Source: Prosthecochloris sp. (GTDB taxonomy: Bacteria; Bacteroidota; Chlorobiia; Chlorobiales; Chlorobiaceae). From it: a DNA stretch of 50,095 nt. The notes under the pieces are model-generated. The model made no database searches and was not told the DNA's origin. It saw only the letters and a program-made list of their open reading frames with translations. The DNA is taken from positions 1 to 50,095 of the forward strand of contig RAZP01000013.1 of the NCBI GenBank assembly GCA_004028745.1, written 5' to 3'. Below, one piece after another: positions 1 through 8,787 of the stretch. Position numbers and translations under genes: made by a program. Within the stretch, counting starts at the first letter, position 1. The number at the start of each line of letters is the position of its first letter.

Positions 1-52
1 AAACCCGGAAGGCGATGTGACAGATCAGGGTTGGTTGGGGGGAATATTATGA

Positions 53-115
53 GCGCTCCGTTCTCCTTGCATCCCGATGGAATCGGGACTCATGACAATT
101 AATAGAAGTGCCTTT
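53..115 (-). repeat. Partial copy of the inverted-end intergenic element (copy 1)
   Basis: The right edge ends in AATTAATAGAAGTGCC, the reverse complement of the GGCACxTCTATTAATT end shared by the other copies. Inside it is a cccgatggaatcggg palindrome, as in copies 8 and 10. The other terminus is missing. It sits directly upstream of the copper-chaperone gene, so any promoter for that gene lies in or beside it. Confidence 0.6.
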
Positions 116-150
116 AAGAAAAATTAAATAATTAATAAGGAAAGTATGCT

Positions 151-360
151 ATGAGTACCATTACGATGAATGTGAACGGAATGCGCTGCGGCAGTTGCGA
201 GGCGCTCGTCAAAGAGGCTCTTGAGGAGCTCGTTGGTGTCGAGAGCGTCGAGGTTTCCCAGGGGTCGGGAACGGCGAGGGTTGTGTATGATGAGAATTCA
301 ATCTCACCGGAAGCCCTGAAAGCCGCGATAGAAAAACAAGGGTACACGGTATCGGGATGA
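151..360 (+). CDS. Heavy-metal-associated (CopZ-like) metallochaperone
   Basis: A 69-residue protein that is a single HMA (ferredoxin-like) domain. The metal-binding motif GMRCGSC lies at about residues 10-16, with the MxCxxC spacing typical of Cu(I) chaperones. The length is normal for CopZ/Atx1 proteins. The stop overlaps the start of the P-type ATPase by four bases (ATGA), so the two are almost certainly translationally coupled, with the chaperone delivering cytosolic Cu(I) to the pump. A purine-rich AAGGAAAG lies upstream of the ATG as a plausible ribosome binding site. Copper is the likeliest ligand, inferred from the neighbour. Confidence 0.88.
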   Translation: MSTITMNVNGMRCGSCEALVKEALEELVGVESVEVSQGSGTARVVYDENSISPEALKAAIEKQGYTVSG

Positions 361-2546
361 GCATGGAAAAGGCTGACCTGAAAATAACCGGCATGCACTG
401 TGAGAGCTGCGTAAAGCTTATTGAAAAAGCTCTCGGCAAGGTCAAGGGGGTGGACAGTGTCATTGTCAATTTTGCTGCTGGAAAAGCCTTGGTAAACTAT
501 GATCCTGCATTGACTGATCCTTCCAGGCTTGTCAAAGAGGTTGAGAAGAGGGGATATGGGGCGCGGCTGATTGAGCCCGCGGATACCGGAAAGACCGAAT
601 CCGCATACCACGACGAGCTTCGCGGGCTGCGAAGAAGGCTCATTACCGGTGCTGTTTTTGCGGTTCCGGCGCTGGTTCTGGGTATGTTTTTCATGAAGGA
701 TCCGCTCCCTTACCAAAGCTATATTCTCTGGTTTCTTGCAACTCCCGTGCAGTTTTATGTAGGCAGGGAATTTTACCTCGGGGCATGGATTGCTCTTAGG
801 AACGGATCTTCAACCATGGATACGCTGGTGGCGTTGGGAACCAGTGCAGCTTATTTTTACTCTGTCTACCTTGTTCTTTTCGAGGGCGGGGAGCACCAGT
901 ATTTCGAAGCCTCGGCTGTCCTGATAACGCTTGTGGTTCTCGGCAAATATCTCGAGGCAGTCTCGAAGCACCGGACGTCGGAAGTGATCAGCAGGCTTGA
1001 AAAGCTTTTTCCTAAAGAGGCATCGGTTATCAGGAACGGGCTGGAGGTCAAAGTGCCTGTTGAAGAGGTTGATCCTGGGGAGATTGTGGTTGTTCGTCCC
1101 GGAGAGCAGGTGCCTGTTGACGGTGAAATCATCAAGGGAACAACAACGCTCGATGAGAGCATGGTGACCGGAGAAAGTGTTCCCGTCGCAAAAGGGGTGG
1201 GTGCGGAGGTTATCGGCTCGACCATCAACAGGGAAGGCAGCTTTACGATGAAGGTTACCCATACCGGATCGGAAACAATGCTGGCTAAAATTATCCGCCT
1301 GGTGGAAGACGCCCAGATGCGGAAGGCACCTGTTCAAAGGTTTGCTGACAAGGTGTCATCCTGGTTTGTGCCTGCAGTGATAGTAATCGCGTGCGTTACG
1401 TTCATTGTCTGGTTTCTCGTTCTCGGTGCTGCACTCAGCTTTGCACTTGTGGCGGCGGTATCGGTTCTGGTTATAGCCTGTCCCTGTGCGCTTGGGCTTG
1501 CGACTCCTACGGCGATTATGGTCGGTACGGGTATGGGAGCCCGTGAAGGTATCCTCATAAAAGGGGGGGATGCGCTTGAAACGGCAGGTCGCCTCCGCCA
1601 TGTCGTTTTCGACAAAACAGGAACCATAACAAGGGCGGCGCCGGAAGTGACCGCGATGAAAGTGCTCGAGGGATACAGCGACGCTGAATGCGTGCGGTTG
1701 GCTGCCGGGATGGAGCGGGGCTCAGAGCATCCACTGGCTAAAGCGGTAGTCAGAAAGGCTGAAGTGATGGGTATTCAGCCCGCTGAGACGGAGGAGTTTA
1801 GGACGCATACCGGCAGGGGCGTCGAGGCTTTGATTGAAGGAAACCGTTACCATATCGGCTCGCTCCGCTTTATCGGGGAGGTTGGTATCGATACAGAACG
1901 TTTAAGGGTGGCGGCGGAGGAATATGAAGCTAAAGGGCAGACTGTTGTCATGCTTGCAGGCAAAGGCGAGGCCCTGGCTATTTTTGCCTTGAGCGATACA
2001 GTGAGGCATGAAGCAATGGAAACTGTCCGCAGGCTGCATGAAATGGGGCTGTCCACTTCAATGATAACCGGAGATAATGAACGTGTCGCACGCGCAATAG
2101 CGGCTGAAACTGGGATAAAGTTGTACCGGTCGGAGGTTCTGCCCGGGGAGAAGTCTGCTCTTATCGGGCAGATGCAGGAAAACGGAAAGGTTGCAATGGT
2201 AGGTGACGGTATCAATGATGCGCCCGCACTGGCACATGCGGATATCGGTATCGCAATGGGGTCGGGAACCGATATTGCCATGGAAGCCGGTGATATAGTG
2301 TTTATGCGCGATGATCTTTCCTGTCTCCCCCGGGCCATACGGCTCAGCCGCCTGACCATGCAGCGTATACGTCTGAACATGTTCTGGGCTCTTTTCTACA
2401 ACACCGTTGGAATCCCTGTCGCTGCAGGCCTCCTGTATCCATGGACAGGCTGGTTACTCAATCCCATGATTGCCGGAGGAGCAATGGCCATGAGCTCCGT
2501 AAGTGTCGTTTTGAGCTCCCTTATGCTGAAGCTGAAAAAGTTTTGA
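357..2546 (+). CDS. copA: Copper-translocating P1B-type ATPase
   Basis: A 729-residue inner-membrane cation pump that exports Cu(I) using ATP. An N-terminal HMA domain carries GMHCESC (residues 12-18). The actuator TGES is at 271-274, the transmembrane metal site CPC at 375-377, the phosphorylation motif DKTGT at 419-423 (Asp419), the SEHPL motif of the nucleotide-binding domain at 456-460 and GDGIND at 616-621. YNTVGIPVAAG and MSSVSVV in the last helices match the Cu(I)-selective P1B-1 signature. There is one HMA domain rather than two. The start is set by the ATGA overlap with the upstream chaperone gene. Confidence 0.95.
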   Translation: MSMEKADLKITGMHCESCVKLIEKALGKVKGVDSVIVNFAAGKALVNYDPALTDPSRLVKEVEKRGYGARLIEPADTGKTESAYHDELRGLRRRLITGAVFAVPALVLGMFFMKDPLPYQSYILWFLATPVQFYVGREFYLGAWIALRNGSSTMDTLVALGTSAAYFYSVYLVLFEGGEHQYFEASAVLITLVVLGKYLEAVSKHRTSEVISRLEKLFPKEASVIRNGLEVKVPVEEVDPGEIVVVRPGEQVPVDGEIIKGTTTLDESMVTGESVPVAKGVGAEVIGSTINREGSFTMKVTHTGSETMLAKIIRLVEDAQMRKAPVQRFADKVSSWFVPAVIVIACVTFIVWFLVLGAALSFALVAAVSVLVIACPCALGLATPTAIMVGTGMGAREGILIKGGDALETAGRLRHVVFDKTGTITRAAPEVTAMKVLEGYSDAECVRLAAGMERGSEHPLAKAVVRKAEVMGIQPAETEEFRTHTGRGVEALIEGNRYHIGSLRFIGEVGIDTERLRVAAEEYEAKGQTVVMLAGKGEALAIFALSDTVRHEAMETVRRLHEMGLSTSMITGDNERVARAIAAETGIKLYRSEVLPGEKSALIGQMQENGKVAMVGDGINDAPALAHADIGIAMGSGTDIAMEAGDIVFMRDDLSCLPRAIRLSRLTMQRIRLNMFWALFYNTVGIPVAAGLLYPWTGWLLNPMIAGGAMAMSSVSVVLSSLMLKLKKF

Positions 2547-2675
2547 CAAGTTTTTTGCTCTGTTGAACCGCAATAATTGCTTGATAGCGATAAAAAAAGA
2601 AAGCTTCAAGATCGTACTCGTACTCAGCAAAGCGGTACTCGTAATCGTAATCGAAAAAAGTTCAGAAGCCAGCAA

Positions 2676-2778
2676 GTAGGGGCGAAAAATCTTTCGCCTG
2701 TATGGTCGGAGGCCTAAAAAGCCGGGTTTGTAGGGGCAGCACCGTGTGGCTGCCCGTTCGCGCAGCCTGTTTTTCGAT
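2676..2778 (+). repeat. Intergenic repeat unit, copy A (second copy at 4328-4432)
   Basis: About 103 bases beginning GTAGGGGCGAAAAATC and ending CAGCCTGTTTTTCGAT, nearly identical to 4328-4432. It contains two palindromic sub-units (gcgaaaaatctttcgc and ggcagcaccgtgtggctgcc) joined by aggcctaaaaagccggg, so the transcript could form several hairpins. No coding content is recognised. Confidence 0.8.
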
Positions 2779-3146
2779 TCCGACCGCGATTTCCGATGTT
2801 CCTTCTTTCGGTGTTCGCCGTCGGTATCGGTATCGATAACCAACACCGATTCGGACAGACACACAGGTCTGCCCCTACAGTTCAAATTGTTTACTCGTTA
2901 CAGGTCACTTGTCACTATAACCAGCAAAGCGGTAATCGTAATCGAAAATTCAAGAAGTAGGTAAAGTTCTGTTGATTTGTTGAATCGTTGAACTGTTTGG
3001 AAGAAAATGTAGGGGCGGACCCATGTGTCCGCCCGTTTGAACCAGGAAAAGATCAGCGTTGGAGACCGGTTTATCTTTCTGTCGTTCCCAGTTTTGACTT
3101 TTTACTTTTGAATTTTGACTTTTCCTGCTGAATGGATGCCGCATCA

Positions 3147-3179
3147 CCCCTGTGTAATGTTCTTTGTTGTTACACGGGG
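3147..3179. other. Inverted repeat upstream of the NYN-domain gene
   Basis: CCCC-t-GTGTAA at 3147-3157 pairs with TTACACGGGG at 3170-3179 around a 12-base loop, giving a 10-pair stem with one bulge. No T-run follows, so it is not a textbook terminator. It lies about 155 bases before the next start codon. Confidence 0.4.
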
Positions 3180-3333
3180 AGCATGGCTTTGTTGTCAGGT
3201 GTCCTTTTGTTTGCTGGAGACAGGTGACGGGTCACTTTTCACGAATTAGTTTGAAACGACCGGTCAAGGTGTTACAATGGTAATAATCAGAGCAATGGCA
3301 TTGTTTGTATAACGTTTAAACCAAAAACAGGTT

Positions 3334-4077
3334 GTGGCAGCGGAAAAAACCCAGAGACTTGCTGTTCTTATCGATGCCGATAATACCCAGGCCTCGATCA
3401 TTGACGGACTGCTTGTTGAAATTGCCAAATACGGTATAGCGAGTGTTAAAAGGATCTATGGCGACTGGACTTCACAGGCGCTTAAGGGATGGAAGGAGGT
3501 GCTTCTGGAACATTCCATTCAGCCGATTCAGCAGTTCGGTTACACCAGAGGCAAAAATGCCACTGACAGTGCCATGATCATTGATGCAATGGATTTGCTC
3601 TATACAGGGAATTTTGACGGTTTCTGCATTGTATCGAGCGACAGTGATTTTACAAAACTGGCCTCGAGAATCCGGGAGTCGGGGCTCCTTGTCTATGGTT
3701 TTGGAGAGAAAAAGACTCCTGCACCATTTGTTTCCGCCTGTGACAAGTTCATCTATACCGAAGTGCTCCGCGCCAGAGTGAACGAAAGCGATGCCATTAC
3801 AAGAAAGTCAATGGCTGAACTGAAGAAGGATACCCGGCTGGTAAGCCTTCTGAGAAACGCCGTTGATTCAGCATCCGACGAGAGCGGATGGGCTCATCTT
3901 GCAACGGTAGGAGGAACCATTGCCAAACAATCATCGGAATTCGATCCGAGGAACTATGGATACGGCAGACTTGGTGAACTGGTTAAGGCTACAAAACTGT
4001 TCGATCTCGATGAGCGCCCTGCCTCTGACGGGCATTCGAAATCCATCTATCTGAGGGACAAAAGGAAAAAAGGGTAG
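3334..4077 (+). CDS. NYN-domain (PIN-like) protein with C-terminal OST-HTH/LOTUS domain
   Basis: A 247-residue soluble protein. The N-terminal NYN (LabA/DUF88) domain, a PIN-like metal-dependent RNase fold, shows LIDADN at residues 12-17 (Asp14, Asp16), Asp78 in NATDSAMIIDAM, and Asp103/Asp105 in SSDSDF; these are the expected acidic active-site positions. The last ~85 residues resemble an OST-HTH/LOTUS RNA-binding domain. This NYN-LOTUS arrangement is known in bacteria, but the substrate is usually unknown. The start is GTG at 3334 with no strong Shine-Dalgarno. The gene is monocistronic between repeat-rich spacers. RNA cleavage is inferred from the family. Confidence 0.82.
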   Translation: MAAEKTQRLAVLIDADNTQASIIDGLLVEIAKYGIASVKRIYGDWTSQALKGWKEVLLEHSIQPIQQFGYTRGKNATDSAMIIDAMDLLYTGNFDGFCIVSSDSDFTKLASRIRESGLLVYGFGEKKTPAPFVSACDKFIYTEVLRARVNESDAITRKSMAELKKDTRLVSLLRNAVDSASDESGWAHLATVGGTIAKQSSEFDPRNYGYGRLGELVKATKLFDLDERPASDGHSKSIYLRDKRKKG

Positions 4078-4594
4078 TGTCAGCGCTGTTATGTGTGGCA
4101 CACTATCATAGTCGTACTCAGCGAAGCGGTAATCGTAGTCGACAAAAGTTCAGAAGCCAGAATTTGAAGATTGTTGATTTGTTTAGTTGTTGAATCGTTG
4201 AACTGTAGGGGCAGACCCCAGTGTCTGCCCGTGCTGAGCGAGGAGCGATGAAGAATGAGTGCTTAGGATTGCTAATGAGTTAGGTGCTATGAGGAGAGCT
4301 GGATGGCTTGATTGCCAGATGGCTGGAGTAGGGGCGAAAAATCTTTCGCCCCTACGGTCGGAGGCCTAAAAAGCCGGGTTTGTAGGGGGGCAGCTCCGTG
4401 TGGCTGCCCGTTCGCGCAGCCTGTTTTTCGATACCATCGAATGTATTTCTTTCTTTACGGTAACCGGTGGTGCGTGCAGCTTAATAGCTGTCAACTATTT
4501 CAGGACGGGACAAATCAGTAGGCAGTCTTCAGTTGGCAGTATACAAGAAACGGGAGATTGCTGAAAAGCGAAGGGAAAACAGTGGCAAGAAATT
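4078..4594. other. Repeat-rich intergenic region upstream of the tRNA-Asp 3' end
   Basis: It holds another CGTACTCAGCGAAGCGGT/GTAATCGTAG unit (from about 4111), a taggggcagacccc/gtgtctgcccg palindrome at about 4207-4232 and the second copy of the 103-base repeat. The open frame over 4312-4521 is a translation of these repeats and is not taken as a gene. Confidence 0.6.
4328..4432 (+). repeat. Intergenic repeat unit, copy B (partner of 2676-2778)
   Basis: Matches 2676-2778 almost base for base apart from small differences (gccccta instead of gcctgta, and a two-base insertion in the gggg run). It has the same orientation as copy A, so the two are direct repeats flanking the NYN-domain gene. 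Confidence 0.8.
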
Positions 4595-4595
4595 G

Positions 4596-4670
4596 CGGAG
4601 CTGACGGGACTCGAACCCGCGGCCTCCTGCGTGACAGGCAGGCGCTCTAACCAAACTGAGCTACAGCTCC
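4596..4670 (-). tRNA. tRNA-Asp (anticodon GTC)
   Basis: Read on the minus strand, GGAGCTG (4670-4664) pairs with CAGCTCC (4603-4597) as a perfect acceptor stem, with discriminator G at 4596. The D-arm is present, the anticodon stem CCTGC/GCAGG encloses loop CTGTCAC with anticodon GTC, and the T-arm has GGTTCGAGTCCC. CCA is not encoded. No integrase is adjacent. Confidence 0.96.
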
Positions 4671-4801
4671 TTCAGGGAGTTGTAAATGTAGAAATATTTG
4701 TAACCCCTTCCAAAAAGTTTTTTCATTTTAATTCTTGTTATATTTCAAGTTAAATTAATCCTGCCCCTGTTGTTTCCGCATGTAGACCTGCTCAATCACC
4801 T

Positions 4802-6322
4802 ATGAAGAAATTCTCTTTCTCCTTAATTATTATCTCTTTATTGGCGAGTGAGTTTATTCCCTCCCAGCTTTTTGCGCAGGGAATAGATGAACGTATCAAT
4901 GACGCCATGGCGCCCTTGACAGCCCTTATGTTCAAAATCGTGTTCTTCTCTGTAACGATTGGCGAGATCAGCTTTCCTTTTGTGTTGCTCTGGCTTATCG
5001 TTGCCGCCGTCGGGTTCACCGTCTATATGGGTTTTGTCAACGTGAGGGGGTTTGGGCACGCTGTTGCGCTGGTTCGTGGCATCTATGATTCCCCGGATAA
5101 ACAAAAAGGGGAAGTATCTCATTTTCAGGCCTTGACCGCGGCTCTTTCTGCAACCGTAGGACTTGGCAATATCGCAGGTGTTGCTGTTGCCATTACACTT
5201 GGAGGCCCGGGAGCGACGCTCTGGATGATTCTTGGCGGTTTGTTTGGCATGTCATCGAAGTTCGTTGAGTGTACGCTGGGCGTCAAGTACAGGAAAATCA
5301 AGGAAGACGGCTCTGTTTCCGGCGGCCCGATGTACTATCTCAGCAAGGGGTTTGCAGAAAAAGGGTTGGCAGGTCTTGGAAAAGCGCTCGCATTTTTTTT
5401 CGCTGTCATGTGTATCGGAGGGTCGCTCGGTGGAGGCAATATGTTTCAGGCCAACCAGGCTTTCAAGCAAACGGTGATCGCTACGGGTGGAGAACAGAGT
5501 TTTCTATATCAACAGGGCTGGTTTTTCGGGCTGGTCATGGCGATTCTTGTGGGCCTGGTTATCATCGGCGGGATCAGATCAATCGTCAGGGTAACGGTCA
5601 AGCTTGTTCCGCTTATGGTTGCTGTTTATGTTGCGGCTGCGCTGTTTATAATCTTTTCGCACATCTCTTTTCTTCCTCAGGCCATTATGGAAATTCTGAG
5701 AGGAGCTTTTGCACCTGAGGCTCTCTACGGAGGGGTAATCGGGGTGCTGATTCAGGGATTCAGACGTGCGGCATTTTCAAACGAGGCAGGAATCGGTTCT
5801 GCGCCAATAGCTCATGCAGCGGTTAAAACCGACGAACCGGTGACGGAAGGTTTTGTCGCCCTGCTCGAGCCGTTTCTTGACACGGTGGTGATCTGTACTA
5901 TGACCGCACTTGTAATTATTATTTCGGGGTTGTATACCGAACAAGGCATGGATGGTATAGCCCTCACATCAAAAGCATTTGAGCAGGTCATTTTCTGGTT
6001 TCCCTACATCCTGAGCGTAGCTGTTCTGCTCTTTGCTTTTTCAACGATGATTTCGTGGTCTTACTACGGTCTCAAGGCCTGGACTTACATTTTCGGTGAA
6101 AGTGCGGCGGCGGATGTCAGCTACAAGCTGTTGTTCTGCATTTTCATCGTCCTCGGTTCCGCCATGAACCTGGGGTCTGTGATCGATTTTACCGATGCCA
6201 TGATTTTTGCGATGTCATTCCCGAACCTTGTTGGTCTTTACTTTCTTGCCCCAGGGGTAAAACGGGATCTTGATTCCTATTTTGAACGGCTGCGTCAGGG
6301 GCAGATCAGGCGCTATAAATAG
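4802..6322 (+). CDS. Sodium:amino acid (alanine/glycine) symporter, AGCS family
   Basis: A 506-residue polytopic inner-membrane protein with about 10-11 hydrophobic helices. Residues 1-25 look like a signal sequence or first segment. ATVGLGNIAGVAVAI and LGGPGATLWMI are the hallmark AGCS motifs near the substrate and Na+ sites, and FRRAAFSNEAGIGSAPIAHAA is also highly characteristic. The length is normal. Known members import alanine, glycine or related amino acids with Na+; the exact substrate cannot be read here. It is monocistronic and followed directly by two copies of the inverted-end element. Confidence 0.92.
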   Translation: MKKFSFSLIIISLLASEFIPSQLFAQGIDERINDAMAPLTALMFKIVFFSVTIGEISFPFVLLWLIVAAVGFTVYMGFVNVRGFGHAVALVRGIYDSPDKQKGEVSHFQALTAALSATVGLGNIAGVAVAITLGGPGATLWMILGGLFGMSSKFVECTLGVKYRKIKEDGSVSGGPMYYLSKGFAEKGLAGLGKALAFFFAVMCIGGSLGGGNMFQANQAFKQTVIATGGEQSFLYQQGWFFGLVMAILVGLVIIGGIRSIVRVTVKLVPLMVAVYVAAALFIIFSHISFLPQAIMEILRGAFAPEALYGGVIGVLIQGFRRAAFSNEAGIGSAPIAHAAVKTDEPVTEGFVALLEPFLDTVVICTMTALVIIISGLYTEQGMDGIALTSKAFEQVIFWFPYILSVAVLLFAFSTMISWSYYGLKAWTYIFGESAAADVSYKLLFCIFIVLGSAMNLGSVIDFTDAMIFAMSFPNLVGLYFLAPGVKRDLDSYFERLRQGQIRRYK

Positions 6323-6326
6323 TCAT

Positions 6327-6375
6327 GGGCACTTCTATTTATTGTAATTGAAGTGCGGAATAAATATAGGTGTCC
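6327..6375 (+). repeat. Inverted-end intergenic element, short 49-base form (copy 2)
   Basis: GGGCACTTCTATTTATT at the left pairs with AATAAATATAGGTGTCC at the right, with almost the whole interior deleted. It begins five bases after the symporter stop codon, so its hairpin may act in 3'-end formation of that transcript (inference). Confidence 0.75.
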
Positions 6376-6521
6376 TCATGTTTTTCTGCATTGGGAACGG
6401 TGAATGCATAAGGGGCTATGGATTGCATCTGTAACACAAAATTCGCATTTGCCGGTGGTGCCATTACAATTGAGTTTTGTAAGTTTAACTTAGGAGCCGT
6501 GTATTTCTGTATATTGTATAA

Positions 6522-6638
6522 GGGCGCCTCTATTTATTGTCATGAGCGGTTCAAGTGCAAGGCGAACGGAGCGCAGAAACCCTTTCCTATCCGCTCAACG
6601 AAGCAATTGAAGCGCGGAGTAAATAAAGAGAGGTGCCC
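6522..6638 (+). repeat. Inverted-end intergenic element (copy 3)
   Basis: A 117-base copy with GGGCGCCTCTATTTATTGTC at the left and TAAAGAGAGGTGCCC at the right. The interior includes aaggcgaacggagcgcaga and tatccgctcaacgaag, which recur in copies 4, 5, 7 and 9. It lies 65 bases before citrate synthase. Confidence 0.85.
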
Positions 6639-6703
6639 ATAAGTGATTCTCCAGGGCGCACATGCCCCGCAGCGTGAAATTCATTAATTGATAAAGAAAG
6701 ATT

Positions 6704-8050
6704 ATGTCAAACAATCAGGCTAAAAATTCTCTGACTATTACGGATAATCGTACGGGAAAGACTTATGAAGTTCCGATAGAGTGCGGTACCATACGGACAA
6801 TGGATCTCAGGCAGATAAAGGTTTCGGATGACGATTTTGGGCTTCTCGGTTACGATCCGGGGTATCTCAACACCGCGTCATGCAAAAGCATGGTGACTTA
6901 TATAGACGGTGAAAAAGGAATTCTTCGTTACCGGGGATATCCCATTGAGCAGCTCGCTGAAAAAAGCTCTTTTCTGGAAACAGCTTATTTGCTCATAAAA
7001 GGGGAGCTTCCTGACAGAGAAAGGCTGGATGCATGGACACACAATGTCCAGATGCACACAATGGTCCATTCCAACCTAACCAAATTCATGGATGGATTTC
7101 GCTATGACGGACATCCTATGGGCATATTGGTGGGCACGGTCGGCGCTCTTTCAACGTTTTACCCCGATGCAAAAAATATTTTTGACAAAGAATCAAGAAG
7201 GCTTCAGGTAAGGCGTCTGATCGGTAAAATGCCAACTCTCGCGGCGATGAGTTTCCGGCACAGCATGGGGTTCCCCTATGTTCTCCCCGACAATGATCTG
7301 AGTTATGCCGGAAATTTCCTTTCAATGATGTTCAGGATGGCCGAGTTGAAATACTCTCCTGATCCGGTTCTGGAGAAAGCGCTGGATGTGCTGTTTATCC
7401 TGCATGCCGATCATGAACAGAACTGTTCAGCCAGTGCCGTGAGGTCGGTCGGGAGTTCTCGTGTCGATCCCTACTCTGCACTTGCCGCCGGCTGCGCTGC
7501 CCTCTACGGTCCCTTGCATGGTGGGGCGAACGAGGCGGTAATTCGCATGCTCGGAAAGATTGGTTCTCTAAACAAGGTGCCGGAATTCATTAAATCAGTG
7601 AAAGCCGGTGAGGGGAGGCTTATGGGTTTTGGCCACAGGGTTTACAAAAACTATGATCCAAGAGCCAAGATTATTAAAAAGATTGCTTTTGATGTTTTTG
7701 ATATTACCGGTAGGAACGCTTTGCTGGATATCGCTCTGGAACTTGAAAAAATCGCTCTTGAAGATGAATACTTTATCAGCCGGAAACTCTATCCCAACGT
7801 TGACTTCTATTCCGGTTTGATCTACCAGGCAATGGGATTCCCGCTGGATATGTTTCCTGTTTTGTTTGCCATAGGCAGAACTCCCGGCTGGCTGGCGCAG
7901 TGGACAGAGCACATGGATGATGACGAGCAGAAGATTGCAAGGCCCAGACAGATGTACCTTGGAGAAGACAAACGTGACTATGTGGCGATAGAGGATCGGC
8001 CGAAACTAACCCATCCCATTGAAAAGAAGATAGGTATATGCCGGCTGTAG
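6704..8050 (+). CDS. gltA: Citrate synthase
   Basis: A 448-residue cytoplasmic enzyme condensing acetyl-CoA and oxaloacetate to citrate. The catalytic triad is visible: His272 in YGPLHGGAN, His311 in GFGHRVYKNYDPR and Asp367 in VDFYSG. HADHEQN (234-240) and the C-terminal ARPRQMYLG are family hallmarks. The ~40-residue N-terminal beta extension fits the long, NADH-sensitive-type bacterial enzymes, though regulation cannot be read from sequence. In green sulfur bacteria carbon is fixed by the reductive TCA cycle using ATP-citrate lyase; citrate synthase would serve the oxidative direction during mixotrophic acetate use (established for the group, inferred here). Confidence 0.96.
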   Translation: MSNNQAKNSLTITDNRTGKTYEVPIECGTIRTMDLRQIKVSDDDFGLLGYDPGYLNTASCKSMVTYIDGEKGILRYRGYPIEQLAEKSSFLETAYLLIKGELPDRERLDAWTHNVQMHTMVHSNLTKFMDGFRYDGHPMGILVGTVGALSTFYPDAKNIFDKESRRLQVRRLIGKMPTLAAMSFRHSMGFPYVLPDNDLSYAGNFLSMMFRMAELKYSPDPVLEKALDVLFILHADHEQNCSASAVRSVGSSRVDPYSALAAGCAALYGPLHGGANEAVIRMLGKIGSLNKVPEFIKSVKAGEGRLMGFGHRVYKNYDPRAKIIKKIAFDVFDITGRNALLDIALELEKIALEDEYFISRKLYPNVDFYSGLIYQAMGFPLDMFPVLFAIGRTPGWLAQWTEHMDDDEQKIARPRQMYLGEDKRDYVAIEDRPKLTHPIEKKIGICRL

Positions 8051-8168
8051 ACTTTATGGGTATTCAGGTCGAAAAGTAGTTATTTAATAAAGTGTGCTTA
8101 AATTAAGCGAACTATTAGCTGCATGCCAGAAGTGTAAAGTAGCGGGAATGTTAAACAAATTCTGACCC

Positions 8169-8456
8169 ATGTCCGTAACCACGAAAGATGTCGCTTATAT
8201 TGCGGAGCTTGCAAGGCTGAGCTTTACTGAGGCAGAGAAAGAGAAAATGACCAGTGAGCTGAACGCGATTCTTCATTATGTCGAGAAGCTTAACGAGGTC
8301 GATACGGAAGGTATCGAGCCGCTAAGCAGCATACACGACCAGACCAATGTGCTCCGTGAAGACCTCTGTCAGGAATCGATGCCGAATGAAACTGCACTGA
8401 TGAATGCCCCTGACAAAGTTGATCGTTTTTTCAGGGTTCCGAAAGTTATCGGGTAA
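8169..8456 (+). CDS. gatC: Asp/Glu-tRNA amidotransferase subunit C
   Basis: A 95-residue protein of normal GatC length. The N-terminal VAYIAELARLSFTEAEKEKM and central LNAILHYVEKLNEVDTEGIEPL are strongly conserved in GatC, the small subunit that stabilises the GatA/GatB transamidosome. The complex converts Glu-tRNA(Gln) and/or Asp-tRNA(Asn) into the correctly amidated forms. gatA and gatB are not in this window. It is followed after 12 bases by the DUF167 gene and then dtd. Confidence 0.93.
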   Translation: MSVTTKDVAYIAELARLSFTEAEKEKMTSELNAILHYVEKLNEVDTEGIEPLSSIHDQTNVLREDLCQESMPNETALMNAPDKVDRFFRVPKVIG

Positions 8457-8468
8457 GGTAGTGCCTGA

Positions 8469-8762
8469 ATGCTTCAGGTTGAGGAAAAAGCCGGGGCGAT
8501 CATTTTTTCGATAAAAGCCCAACCGCGCTCATCGAAAAGTACGGTAACAGGCGAGCATGACGGCGGCGTGAAAGTGAAACTGAAGGCCCCGCCGGTAGAC
8601 GGAGAGGCCAATCTTGAGTGCTGCAAGCTGCTTGCCCGGACACTCGGTGTGCCTCAATCGCAGGTACAAATTGTTTCCGGGCTGAGAGGAAAAAAGAAAC
8701 GGGTAAGAGTCGATGGATTGTCTGCCGCCGAATTTGCAGAGAAAATAACGCCTTACCTTTAG
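8469..8762 (+). CDS. DUF167 (YggU) family protein
   Basis: A 97-residue protein. ISIKAQPRSSKSTVTGEHDG-like N-terminal strands, then VKVKLKAPPVDGEANLECCK and the closing VSGLRGKKKRVRVDGL are diagnostic of the DUF167/YggU fold. The molecular role of this conserved family is not established. It lies 12 bases after gatC and 25 before dtd on the same strand, so it is probably co-transcribed with these translation-quality genes. The length is typical and the start ATG follows weakly purine-rich sequence. Confidence 0.88.
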   Translation: MLQVEEKAGAIIFSIKAQPRSSKSTVTGEHDGGVKVKLKAPPVDGEANLECCKLLARTLGVPQSQVQIVSGLRGKKKRVRVDGLSAAEFAEKITPYL

Positions 8763-8787
8763 GTTTTCCCTTAAATGCGATTGGTCA

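Larger units (their letters stand above)
2547..3333. other. Long intergenic region built of short repeats; no credible gene
   Basis: This 787-base spacer contains GTAATCGTAATCGA-type direct repeats (around 2618 and 2916), a 103-base unit repeated at 4328, and palindromes of the taggggcggaccc/gtgtccgcccg type near 3010-3037. Open frames across it are short, composition-biased and have no recognisable domain. Confidence 0.6.

Noticed and set aside
2746..2964. Open frames over the repeat-rich spacer after copA
   Set aside because: Low-complexity Ser/Arg-rich translations of repeats on both strands, no domain and no plausible start.
4312..4521. 69-residue frame containing a Cys-rich CRGAAPCGCP segment
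   Set aside because: It is simply the translation of the 103-base intergenic repeat.
4596..4670. tRNA-Asp as attachment site for an island
   Set aside because: No integrase or duplicated tRNA 3' end is next to it; the island with integrase remnants starts 14.5 kb away.
6418..6642. 74-residue frame upstream of citrate synthase
   Set aside because: Most of it lies within copy 3 of the inverted-end element, with no conserved protein features.
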